From assembly GCA_041495845.1 (NCBI GenBank), contig JBGQDM010000151.1, positions 1-5,921 on the forward strand: DNA of 5,921 nucleotides. Reading direction: 5' to 3'. The DNA is from JBGQDM01 sp041495845. GTDB lineage: Bacteria; Acidobacteriota; Terriglobia; Terriglobales; Acidobacteriaceae. Under the pieces are notes generated by a model, which was not told the DNA's origin, made no database searches, and was given only the letters and a program-made list of their open reading frames with translations. Both the position numbers and the translations under genes were made by a program. Below are positions 1 through 5,670 of the stretch, in pieces (the first letter of the stretch is position 1; every line of letters starts with the position of its first letter).

Positions 1-387
1 GCCGCCGGAGCCGCCCACCGTGACACGCTGATACCACTTCTTCTTCTTAACCGGGCCGCCGTTGATCTCAAAAATGATGCTCTTGTCCCGAATCACGACG
101 TTGCTGATGCGCGCTCGGTCGCCGGGTTTGGCCGCCGGACCGAACGCGTAGAGCAGCGTTTCCATCTCCTTGCCATTGGGAGAGAGTTCGCCCTTGCGCA
201 AGTGCAAGCCTTTTTCGCCCATGGGAAACGGCGTGCGGATGTAGACCAGTTCGGCGTTGAGCGCACGCACGACGGTCATCCGAGTCTCTTTGGAAATGTG
301 CGCCGGCTTGGCGACTTCATTGGCGCGGCCCACACCACGCAGAACCAGGAAGGAGAAAACGACGAGGGTGAAAACGCGGCACTTCAT
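1..387 (-). CDS. Small exported protein of unknown function (C-terminus cut by window edge)
   Basis: The reading frame is open from the ATG at 385-387 to the left edge: 129 codons with no stop, so the C-terminus is missing. The N-terminus looks like a signal peptide: MKCR, then a hydrophobic stretch at residues 5-16 (VFTLVVFSFLVL), with likely cleavage near GRA/NE around residue 22. The mature part has a basic, polar segment (KETRMTVVRALNAELVYIR, residues 33-51), a PFPMG motif (54-58), a PGDRARI segment (88-94), and FEINGGPVKKKKWYQ (106-120) leading into a glycine-rich run at the edge. I recall similar uncharacterised exported proteins in Acidobacteriota, but I cannot name a domain or a function. 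An in-frame ATG three codons upstream (394-396) is an alternative start. I prefer 387 because the basic residues then sit directly before the hydrophobic core. The kinase gene ends 51 bp upstream on the same strand, so read-through expression is possible besides the TATAAT box at 411-416. Confidence 0.75.
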   Translation of the reverse strand, partial: MKCRVFTLVVFSFLVLRGVGRANEVAKPAHISKETRMTVVRALNAELVYIRTPFPMGEKGLHLRKGELSPNGKEMETLLYAFGPAAKPGDRARISNVVIRDKSIIFEINGGPVKKKKWYQRVTVGGSGG

Positions 388-410
388 GGCGGGCATACCC
401 AGTGTCTGCG

Positions 411-416
411 ATTATA
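411..416 (-). promoter_or_regulatory. Candidate -10 box (TATAAT) for the small exported-protein gene
   Basis: The minus strand reads TATAAT, a perfect sigma-70-type -10 hexamer, in the short gap after the kinase stop codon. It would start transcription near position 404, leaving a leader of about 17 nt before the ATG at 387. No good TTGACA-like -35 element lies 16-18 bp upstream (AGCCCG at 17 bp), and there is no extended -10 TG. The evidence is therefore the hexamer and its position only. Confidence 0.35.
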
Positions 417-438
417 GCTCCGTTTGGTGGAACCGGGC

Positions 439-1479
439 TCAGTTTTCCCGCAGGTCAAGGTCCCGGACGGTGCGCAAAGCAAGGCCCCGGCGGGCTACAC
501 GCAGCGGCAGCACCTGGCCACCATTTTCGCGAATGGACTTGGCAACGCGATCGCGTGCGTCCGGCTGAACCAGAAACAGGACGCAGCCGCCGCCGCCCGC
601 ACCACACACCTTGGCTGCCAGGCAACCGTTCCGGCGCGCCGCTGCAATCAGCTTGTCAATCAACGGGGTGCTAATGCCCGGCGCATTAGTGCGACGGAGC
701 TTCCACTCCTGGTGGAGAAGCTTGGCCACGGCATCCCAACGAGCGCCACGCAGGGCCGCATGCATGTCGCGAGCGATGCTCGCGATCTTCTCGAAATTAC
801 GGAAAACCCGAACATCGCCGTTAATGTGCGCCTTGAAAACTTCCCAGTTGTTGATGCCGGACTGCCGGGGCACGCCCGTGTAGGCAAGCACGAAACGGGC
901 TTCAATTTGTGCCGGGTCGACGGCGATGGCTTCGCGGCGAATCCCATCCGGAGCAAGATGGATGGCGCTGACTCCTCCGTAAAGCGCAGGGTAATAGTCC
1001 TGACAGCCGGTGGGCACGCGGATGATGTGGGTCTCCACGTTCTGGGCGAGCGCGCGCATTTGCTCCAGCGTCAGACGGCGGCCGGTCAGGCGGGCCAGCG
1101 CTGCTGTAGTTGCGATCATGAGCGCCGACGAACCGGAAATGCCCGCGCCCGCCGGCGATTCGGAGTTGGTTTCGAGAAGCAGTCCATGCTCCGGGCCAAA
1201 GAAATTCACCAGTTGCGCTGCGATCGGATGCCGGTAGCTGCGAGCACGACGCAACGCATCCAGGCTGGCGAAACGCTCTTTCCGTCCGGTGTCGAGCGAG
1301 CGCAGATGGATCTGTTTTCCGGGCAGCGGCCGGATGCGGCAACTGGTCTGAATCTCAAGCGCAAAGTTGAGGGTCAACGCGCCGGGGTGGAACAGGTAGA
1401 GCGGCCACAGATCCATGGTGCCGCCAGCAAGATCGGCACGGCACGGGGCCTGCGCGAGAATGCTGTCTCCGCGTTTCAT
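439..1479 (-). CDS. GHMP-family sugar kinase (HddA-like; substrate not determined)
   Basis: This 346-residue protein has the three GHMP kinase motifs in order. Motif 1 is the N-terminal APCRADLAGGTMDL (residues 11-24). Motif 2 is the phosphate-binding loop SPAGAGISGSSA (108-119), followed by a helix. Motif 3 is KVCGAGGGGCVLF (290-302) near the C-terminus. The segment GCQDYYPALYGG (158-169) matches the GxQDxYxxxxGG region that carries the catalytic Asp in sugar-type members, making D161 the candidate base. The family transfers the ATP gamma-phosphate to a small metabolite in the cytosol. Length and the motif 1 and QD regions look most like D-glycero-D-manno-heptose 7-phosphate kinase (HddA) or fucose/galactose kinase relatives. 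No heptose or other sugar-pathway gene is nearby, so I assign no substrate or symbol. The start is the only reasonable ATG. Its AGAGG is weakly placed, 16 nt upstream. nuoB stops 30 bp upstream on the same strand, which suggests co-transcription. GHMP membership is secure; the substrate is open. Confidence 0.9.
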   Translation of the reverse strand: MKRGDSILAQAPCRADLAGGTMDLWPLYLFHPGALTLNFALEIQTSCRIRPLPGKQIHLRSLDTGRKERFASLDALRRARSYRHPIAAQLVNFFGPEHGLLLETNSESPAGAGISGSSALMIATTAALARLTGRRLTLEQMRALAQNVETHIIRVPTGCQDYYPALYGGVSAIHLAPDGIRREAIAVDPAQIEARFVLAYTGVPRQSGINNWEVFKAHINGDVRVFRNFEKIASIARDMHAALRGARWDAVAKLLHQEWKLRRTNAPGISTPLIDKLIAAARRNGCLAAKVCGAGGGGCVLFLVQPDARDRVAKSIRENGGQVLPLRVARRGLALRTVRDLDLREN

Positions 1480-1509
1480 GGCAGCGATGACAAGACCTCT
1501 GGTTGGCAG

Positions 1510-2079
1510 CTACGCCAGGTTTAAGGCTCTCTTGACGCTGCCGCGTTCTTTCTGGATCTTTTCCTGTAGCAAGGTGATGGCGTAGATGAGTTGCTCCGGC
1601 CGCGGCGGACAGCCGGGCACATAGATGTCAACCGGGATCACCTGGTTCACACCCTGCACGATCGCGTAGTTCTGGAAGACGCCGCCGGACGTGGCGCACG
1701 CGCCCATGGAGATGACCCATTTTGGCTCCGGCATCTGTTCCCAGAGCTGGCGGATCACGGGCGCCATCTTATTGGACACGCGGCCGGCAATGATCATCAG
1801 GTCGGACTGGCGCGGTGAAGGGCGAAACACTTCGGCGCCAAAGCGCGCGATATCGAACCGCGACGCGCCCATGGCCATCATCTCGATAGCGCAGCAAGCC
1901 AAGCCAAACGTCATGGGCCACACCGAATTCTTACGCATCCAGTTGGCCACCGCGTCGAGCGACGTCATGACAATGCCGTCCGGCTGAGCGTCACCGAATG
2001 TGAGCTCCTTCACCGTTTTCTTGCCGTCTTCGTTGACGACGTAGTTGCCGAAACTGACTTCCCGGCTCATGGGCTCCAT
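1510..2079 (-). CDS. nuoB: NADH-quinone oxidoreductase subunit B (complex I, cluster N2 subunit)
   Basis: NuoB is the peripheral-arm subunit of respiratory complex I that holds the terminal 4Fe-4S cluster N2, which passes electrons to quinone at the cytoplasmic face of the membrane. From the ATG at 2077-2079 the protein has 189 residues. All four cluster ligands are present: tandem C62-C63 in GLACCAIEMM, C128 in GACATSGG and C157 in VPGCPPRPE. The spacing of 65 and then 29 residues is the one known for this family. The family segments WPMTFGLACCAIEMM, RFGAEVFRPSPRQ and SDLMIIAG are intact. A start further upstream at 2217 would add 46 residues encoded by repeat DNA and is rejected. The second in-frame ATG at 2070 (MSREVSF) is equally possible, and neither start has a clear Shine-Dalgarno. 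Unusually, no nuoA or nuoC is adjacent. The upstream gene is a dehydrogenase and the downstream gene a sugar kinase, so this is either an isolated nuoB or one copy of two. Confidence 0.97.
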   Translation of the reverse strand: MEPMSREVSFGNYVVNEDGKKTVKELTFGDAQPDGIVMTSLDAVANWMRKNSVWPMTFGLACCAIEMMAMGASRFDIARFGAEVFRPSPRQSDLMIIAGRVSNKMAPVIRQLWEQMPEPKWVISMGACATSGGVFQNYAIVQGVNQVIPVDIYVPGCPPRPEQLIYAITLLQEKIQKERGSVKRALNLA

Positions 2080-2097
2080 TCTATCAAAATGCGGCGG

Positions 2098-2296
2098 ACC
2101 GCAGAGAACGCTGAGGACGCAGAGAATTGCAGAAGTCGGCTTGCAGAGGGAGACCCAAATTGACGAAATGTCGGATTGAGAACCCGTACCGAGTGGCCTG
2201 AGTTGCAAGGGGCCCAAGGTCTTACTTCTGCAATCTGCAATCTGACTTCTGCAATCCCCTGCTGCAATTCTCTGCGTCCTCAGCGTTCTCTGCGGT
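2098..2296. repeat. Large inverted repeat with perfect 35-bp arms between dehydrogenase and nuoB
   Basis: The left arm 2098-2132 is the exact reverse complement of the right arm 2262-2296, 35 of 35 positions, around a 129-bp centre. Each arm consists largely of three 9-bp units, CGCAGAGAA, CGCTGAGGA and CGCAGAGAA (2100-2126 in the left arm). The right arm begins 7 nt after the dehydrogenase stop codon and the left arm ends 18 nt before the nuoB ATG. The element therefore fills nearly the whole gap and would fold into a long hairpin in any transcript that crosses it. No T-run follows, so it is not a standard intrinsic terminator. There is no transposase and no clear target-site duplication at the ends (flanks CGGCGG and TCAGTC). 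It may be a dispersed intergenic repeat or a small non-autonomous palindromic element. I found no convincing nuoB promoter in the centre. Confidence 0.9.
2224..2256. repeat. 12-bp direct repeat, 21-bp period, with an inverted third copy at 2126-2137
   Basis: ACTTCTGCAATC occurs at 2224-2235 and again at 2245-2256. Between them lies TGCAATCTG, which repeats part of the unit. The reverse complement of the second copy, shifted by one base (ATTGCAGAAGTC), appears at 2126-2137, overlapping the end of the left 35-bp arm. This gives the larger inverted repeat a second, offset way to pair. The motif family (TTGCAGA-type) differs from the CGCAGAGAA units, so the region looks like a composite of two simple repeat families. 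Confidence 0.8.
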
Positions 2297-2303
2297 TCAG
2301 TCT

Positions 2304-3326
2304 TTATGGATTAAGCACAATCTTCCCGAACATCTGGCTCTTCTCCATGTATTCGTGGGCGGCACGAACCTCCTGCAGCGCGAAAGCGCGGTCGACGACG
2401 GGCTTCAGGCGCCCGGCAAACACATGACCCAGCACTTCGTGCAACTCGCCAAGCGTGCCCATGTAGGAGCCGAGAAATGCGAGATGGCGCGCAAAGAGAA
2501 AGCGCAGATCGAACTTTACCTCCGGTCCGGAGGTGGCGCCGCAGGTCACCAGCGTGGCGCCGGCCTTCATGGACTTCAGGCTTTCCTCCCAGGTAGCGGC
2601 GCCGACGTGCTCAATGACAATGTCCACACCCTCACCCGCCGTGATTCGACGAACTTCCTGCGAGATTTTCTGCTGGTAATGATTGATCACGAAATCAGCG
2701 CCGAGTTCCCTGCCCTTTTGCATCTTCCGCTCATCGCCGGCCGTGGCAATCACGCGGGCATGAAATAGTTTGGCAATTTGAATGGCAGCAATACCGACGC
2801 CGGAATTGGCGCCGAGAACCAGCACGGTCTGTCCGGGGCGAATCGCCGCGCGCCCGACCAGCATGTGCCACGCCGTTAGGAACACCAGCGGCACGCTGGC
2901 CGCCTGGTCAAAGGTAAGCTGATCGGGAATCGGGATGACATTCGCAGCCGGCACCGCGATTAACTCGCAGTTGCCACCGTCCACCGCGTTGCCCAGCACC
3001 GTGAACTCGCGGCACTGGTTCTGGCGCCCGTCAGCGCAGGCCGGACACCGGCCGCAGAAATGCATCGGCGCCAGCAAAACGCGCTGGCCGGCGCGAAATC
3101 CGCTGACGTATTCCCCAGCGCTGACCACTTCGCCCGCGATATCGCTGCCCAGGATGTGCGGCAGGGTGACGCCCGGCAGTCCTTTGCGCACCCAAAGATC
3201 AAGATGGTTCAGGGCGCAAGCGCGGACACGCACCAGTACCTGGTCCTTACGCGGCTGGGGATCAGCCACTTCCTCGTAGGTGAGAACCTCAGGGCCACCG
3301 AATTGGTGGATGCGAGCTGCCTTCAT
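2304..3326 (-). CDS. Zinc-type alcohol dehydrogenase / quinone oxidoreductase-like MDR protein
   Basis: This is a 340-residue medium-chain dehydrogenase/reductase. The N-terminal GroES-like domain opens with MKAARIHQFGGPEVL, as in quinone oxidoreductase-type members. The structural zinc lobe is complete: C91, C94, C97 and C105 in CGRCPACADGRQNQC. The Rossmann domain has the nucleotide-binding loop VLGANSGVGIAAIQIAK (170-186). The catalytic zinc site of classical alcohol dehydrogenases is not intact: the usual GHE is GSD (residues 60-62), next to ALNHLDLW (38-45), which resembles the zinc-independent quinone reductases. It is therefore probably an NAD(P)H-dependent oxidoreductase with a structural zinc but possibly no catalytic zinc. 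The substrate cannot be told. The start is supported by GGGAG at 3335-3339, 8 nt before the ATG. It is divergent from pepA across 156 bp and lies upstream of nuoB in the same direction, with the inverted repeat between them. Confidence 0.92.
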   Translation of the reverse strand: MKAARIHQFGGPEVLTYEEVADPQPRKDQVLVRVRACALNHLDLWVRKGLPGVTLPHILGSDIAGEVVSAGEYVSGFRAGQRVLLAPMHFCGRCPACADGRQNQCREFTVLGNAVDGGNCELIAVPAANVIPIPDQLTFDQAASVPLVFLTAWHMLVGRAAIRPGQTVLVLGANSGVGIAAIQIAKLFHARVIATAGDERKMQKGRELGADFVINHYQQKISQEVRRITAGEGVDIVIEHVGAATWEESLKSMKAGATLVTCGATSGPEVKFDLRFLFARHLAFLGSYMGTLGELHEVLGHVFAGRLKPVVDRAFALQEVRAAHEYMEKSQMFGKIVLNP

Positions 3327-3438
3327 GACGGAATCTCCCGCGAACTATAAAAGCTAGCACAAGCAGCCGAACGGGAGGCCGCAAAGCCGCCGGAGCCAAG
3401 GACACTCCCCACCGGTTGTCCAGAGTGAGGCCTCCGCC

Positions 3439-3468
3439 TTGCGCGATGTGTGCTTTCCCGCTGATACT
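3439..3468 (+). promoter_or_regulatory. Candidate promoter for pepA
   Basis: TTGCGC (3439-3444) and GATACT (3463-3468) are separated by 18 bp, with 3 of 6 and 4 of 6 matches to the sigma-70 consensus. Transcription would start near 3475, only about 8 nt before the pepA ATG. That fits the absence of a good Shine-Dalgarno and would make the transcript almost leaderless. The match is modest and could be chance in this 156-bp divergent gap. Confidence 0.3.
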
Positions 3469-3482
3469 GGAAATTCACCCCT

Positions 3483-4997
3483 ATGAAAACTAATCTGCTG
3501 CTGACCGCTCCCTCGCAAATCGAAACCGAATGCCTTGCCATCGTCATCCTGGACCGTGGCGAGAAGGACAAACCGCAGGTGACGGTGGAGTGTTCCGACG
3601 CCGCTGTCCGCGAAGCCGTCGCGTCCGTTCTAGCGAGCGCAGAAGTCACGGGACGCGCCTTTGAGACCACCCTGCTGCATGCCCCAGCAAAACTCAAGGC
3701 AAAGCGCTTGCTGCTGGTCGGTGGCGGGAAGGCGAAGACTTTTTCTGCTTTTGAACTCCGCCGCGTGGCTGGCGCCGCCGCACGTTTCGTCAAAGACCGG
3801 AACATTCGCGGCTTTGCGTTTGCCGTCCCCGAGAACGGAATCGGTAACGGAAGTGACGGAAGCGATGGAGAAGCTGCGGTGCGGGCAGTGGTCGAAGGCG
3901 TGTTCGTGGCGGACTTCGATCCTGACACTTACAAAAGTGACCGCAAAGACCAGAGCCTGGAAGCGTTCACCGTGGTAGCACGCGGCGACCAGGGCAAGTT
4001 ACAGCAAGCGCTGGAAGCCGGCCGCATTGTGGGCGAGTCGCAAAATTTCACCCGGGAACTGGTCAATGAGCCTTCCAACCGCATGACGCCGACAATTCTC
4101 GGCGAGCGCGCGCGGAAGATGGCGGCAGAAGTGGGATTGAAGTGTGAGGTCTTCGGCGCAGACAAGATCAAAGAACTCAAGATGGGCGCGTTCTGGAGCG
4201 TGTCCCAAGGTTCGGACGAACCGCCGGCACTGATCGTGCTCCGCTACGAGCCGGCGGGCGCACCGGAGAAGCCGGTTCTGGGCCTGGTGGGCAAAGGGAT
4301 TACGTTTGACACCGGCGGCATTTCCATCAAACCTGCGGATGGCATGGAGAAAATGAAGTACGACATGGCGGGCGGTGCGGCCATGCTCGGCGCGATGCGC
4401 GCCATTGCCCTGCTGCAACCGAAAGTGAGAGTGACCTGCATCGTCTGCGCCTCCGAAAACATGCCTTCGGGCAAAGCACAGAAACCCGGTGATGTGCAGA
4501 TCGCGATGTCGGGCAAATCCATCGAAATCATCAATACCGACGCTGAGGGACGGTTAGTCCTGGCTGACGGTCTGCACTATGCCAAACAGCTCGGCTGCAC
4601 TCACCTCGTCGATGCCGCCACGCTGACCGGCGCATGCGTGGTCGCGCTCGGCATGATCAATGCGGCCATCTTCGCCAGCGACGAGACCATGTACCAGCAG
4701 TTTCGTACCGCGCTCGATCGCTCCGGCGAGAAAATGTGGCGGCTGCCCCTCGACGACGAGTACAAAGAAATCATTCGTTCCGGGATCGCCGACATGGTCA
4801 ACTCCGGTGGGCGCTGGGGCGGGGCCATCTCCGCCGCCATGTTCCTCAAGGAGTTTGCCGAAGACACGCCCTGGATCCATCTCGACATCGCAGGCACCGC
4901 GTGGATGGAAGAAGCCAAGCCGTGGATCGCCAAAGGACCTTCCGGCATCGCCGTGCGGGCGCTGGTGGAGTTTACGCGAGGCCTGGGCAAGACCTAG
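3483..4997 (+). CDS. pepA: Leucyl aminopeptidase, peptidase family M17
   Basis: PepA is a cytosolic, usually hexameric two-metal enzyme that removes N-terminal residues, preferring leucine, from peptides. The 504 residues match the family length (E. coli PepA has 503). The N-terminal macro-like domain covers roughly residues 1-165, and the catalytic domain the rest. The metal ligands are all visible: K271 in VGKGITFD, D276, D294 in MKYDMAGG, and D353 and E355 in the NTDAEGRLVLADGL signature. The catalytic K283 (SIKP) and R357 are also present, so the enzyme should be active. The N-domain contains a small glycine/serine/aspartate-rich loop (GNGSDGSDGE, 121-130), probably a linker insertion. 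The ATG at 3483 is the only possible start, because an in-frame stop lies at 3462-3464. No clear Shine-Dalgarno precedes it. The gene is divergent from the dehydrogenase and convergent with the small gene at 5129-5536. A DNA-binding role like that of E. coli PepA cannot be judged from sequence. Confidence 0.98.
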   Translation: MKTNLLLTAPSQIETECLAIVILDRGEKDKPQVTVECSDAAVREAVASVLASAEVTGRAFETTLLHAPAKLKAKRLLLVGGGKAKTFSAFELRRVAGAAARFVKDRNIRGFAFAVPENGIGNGSDGSDGEAAVRAVVEGVFVADFDPDTYKSDRKDQSLEAFTVVARGDQGKLQQALEAGRIVGESQNFTRELVNEPSNRMTPTILGERARKMAAEVGLKCEVFGADKIKELKMGAFWSVSQGSDEPPALIVLRYEPAGAPEKPVLGLVGKGITFDTGGISIKPADGMEKMKYDMAGGAAMLGAMRAIALLQPKVRVTCIVCASENMPSGKAQKPGDVQIAMSGKSIEIINTDAEGRLVLADGLHYAKQLGCTHLVDAATLTGACVVALGMINAAIFASDETMYQQFRTALDRSGEKMWRLPLDDEYKEIIRSGIADMVNSGGRWGGAISAAMFLKEFAEDTPWIHLDIAGTAWMEEAKPWIAKGPSGIAVRALVEFTRGLGKT

Positions 4998-5018
4998 AGA
5001 ACCCCGCGAAAACCAAGC

Positions 5019-5112
5019 GCCACGGATGGTGCGGATTCACACGGATTGTTTTTGGTTTTTCTCAATCCGTATTGCGTTTTTCTGGTCCGTTGAAATCCGC
5101 GAAATCCGTGGC
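5019..5112. repeat. Imperfect inverted repeat of CGGAT-type units between convergent genes
   Basis: The left arm 5019-5045 and the reverse complement of the right arm 5086-5112 agree at 21 of 27 positions, both starting GCCACGGAT. Each arm is a run of about three roughly 10-bp units starting CGGA(T). A further copy, CAATCCGT at 5063-5070, sits in the 40-bp T-rich centre. The element lies wholly within the gap between the pepA stop and the stop of the minus-strand gene. I recall similar 'CACGGATT' intergenic repeats in several environmental bacterial genomes, but this cannot be confirmed here. Confidence 0.75.
5041..5081 (+). terminator. Possible intrinsic terminator of pepA
   Basis: ACGGATTG (5041-5048) pairs perfectly with CAATCCGT (5063-5070) around a 14-nt T-rich loop. 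After a five-base interval (ATTGC, then G) comes a five-T run at 5077-5081. The stem is short and the T-run is not directly adjacent, so a role in termination is plausible but unproven. The larger 27-bp inverted repeat around it could serve both convergent genes. Confidence 0.4.
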
Positions 5113-5128
5113 CAAGCCAGGTTCGCCC

Positions 5129-5536
5129 CTACTTCTTGATCTCGCTCATCTGGTCGAGAAACTCTTTTACCAGCGGGGTTTCGTCGCGTTGTAGTCCGTT
5201 GCGGCGCATCACTCGCCACAGGTAGTTTCCGCCCGGGCGGTGGCCATCGTATACGGCCAGCACGTCCTCAGAGGGGCGGCTCATCACCGTCAATACCACG
5301 TCGGCATCACTGCGCCGGTAGACCAGAGCAAACATGCCTGATTTGTGGATGGCGTCCTGCACCGAACTGATGGCCTCGCGGTCTTCGGACAGGATTTCGG
5401 GGGAAAACTGGTCGCCGTCAAAGCTAGTTACGTAGATATAGCGCGCATTGCGCACTACGCCGAGCGAGCCCCACGCCTTGGCGAAGGCCGCGCTGGCGGT
5501 CAATAAGAGCAAGAGTACCGTAATTCGTTTTCGCAC
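5129..5536 (-). CDS. Small exported protein of unknown function (GTG start)
   Basis: From the GTG at 5534-5536 this encodes 135 residues. MRKR is followed by a hydrophobic core (ITVLLLLLTASAAFA, 5-19) and a likely signal peptidase I site after AFA, giving a mature protein of about 116 residues. Visible features are ARYIYVTSFDGDQFSPE (31-47), a helical EDREAISSVQDAI segment (51-63), LVYRRSDADVVLTVMSRPSEDVLAVYDG (71-98), and GGNYLWRVMRRNGL (102-115). The last has a conserved look, and the tail is charged. The pattern of a strand, a helix and then alternating strands suggests a small alpha/beta fold. I know of no function. I recall similar exported proteins in Acidobacteriota only as hypothetical proteins. 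The GTG is chosen over an ATG at 5617 because GAGGTG lies 4 nt upstream of it and the signal peptide then begins correctly. It converges with pepA and is divergent from the exported-protein gene at 5671. Confidence 0.8.
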   Translation of the reverse strand: MRKRITVLLLLLTASAAFAKAWGSLGVVRNARYIYVTSFDGDQFSPEILSEDREAISSVQDAIHKSGMFALVYRRSDADVVLTVMSRPSEDVLAVYDGHRPGGNYLWRVMRRNGLQRDETPLVKEFLDQMSEIKK

Positions 5537-5540
5537 CAAA

Positions 5541-5546
5541 CACCTC
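5541..5546 (-). promoter_or_regulatory. Ribosome binding site fixing the GTG start at 5536
   Basis: The minus strand reads GAGGTG, a direct match to part of the anti-Shine-Dalgarno complement AGGAGGTG, 4 nt before the GTG. It favours this start over the longer reading frame from 5617, whose extra 27 residues look non-coding and would bury the signal peptide. Confidence 0.65.
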
Positions 5547-5656
5547 ACAAGTCTCTGATGTCCATGTGATGCATTCGGTGCTTTAACTGTTGCCTTTCGG
5601 CCCTCCCACACTGGCAAGACCAGGTGACCATTTGCACGCCGCGGCGTCTACTGCAC

Positions 5657-5661
5657 GGAGG
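5657..5661 (+). promoter_or_regulatory. Ribosome binding site of the gene at 5671
   Basis: GGAGG lies 9 nt before the ATG at 5671. An ATG at 5664 is only 2 nt from the site and in another frame, so the site supports 5671. Confidence 0.7.
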
Positions 5662-5670
5662 TTATGCACG

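Noticed and set aside
424..1524. 366-codon open frame on the plus strand
   Set aside because: It lies antisense to the GHMP kinase, whose motifs are unmistakable. Its own translation has no recognisable domain and reflects high-GC codon structure.
2080..2217. 46-residue N-terminal extension of NuoB from an ATG at 2217
   Set aside because: The extension is encoded by the left repeat arm and the centre of the inverted repeat, and NuoB proteins normally begin near the SREVSF region.
2098..2296. CRISPR array or tandem-repeat locus
   Set aside because: The repeats are 9-bp units in inverted arms, without regular spacers or cas genes.
3374..3435. GGAGGCC / GGCCTCC inverted pair and the GAGGCCTC palindrome in the dehydrogenase-pepA gap
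   Set aside because: The 7-8 bp arms are expected by chance at this GC content, and the arms do not extend. There is not enough evidence for an operator.
3323..3928. 201-codon minus-strand frame opposite the start of pepA
   Set aside because: It is antisense to a certain gene, rich in Ser/Ala/Arg and without a domain.
4634..5194. Plus-strand open frame overlapping the end of pepA and running into the repeat
   Set aside because: It is a shifted frame of pepA continued through intergenic repeat DNA, with arginine-rich composition and no family resemblance.
5537..5617. Longer start (ATG at 5617) for the small exported protein
   Set aside because: It would put 27 unremarkable residues before the signal peptide, while the GTG at 5536 has a good ribosome site.
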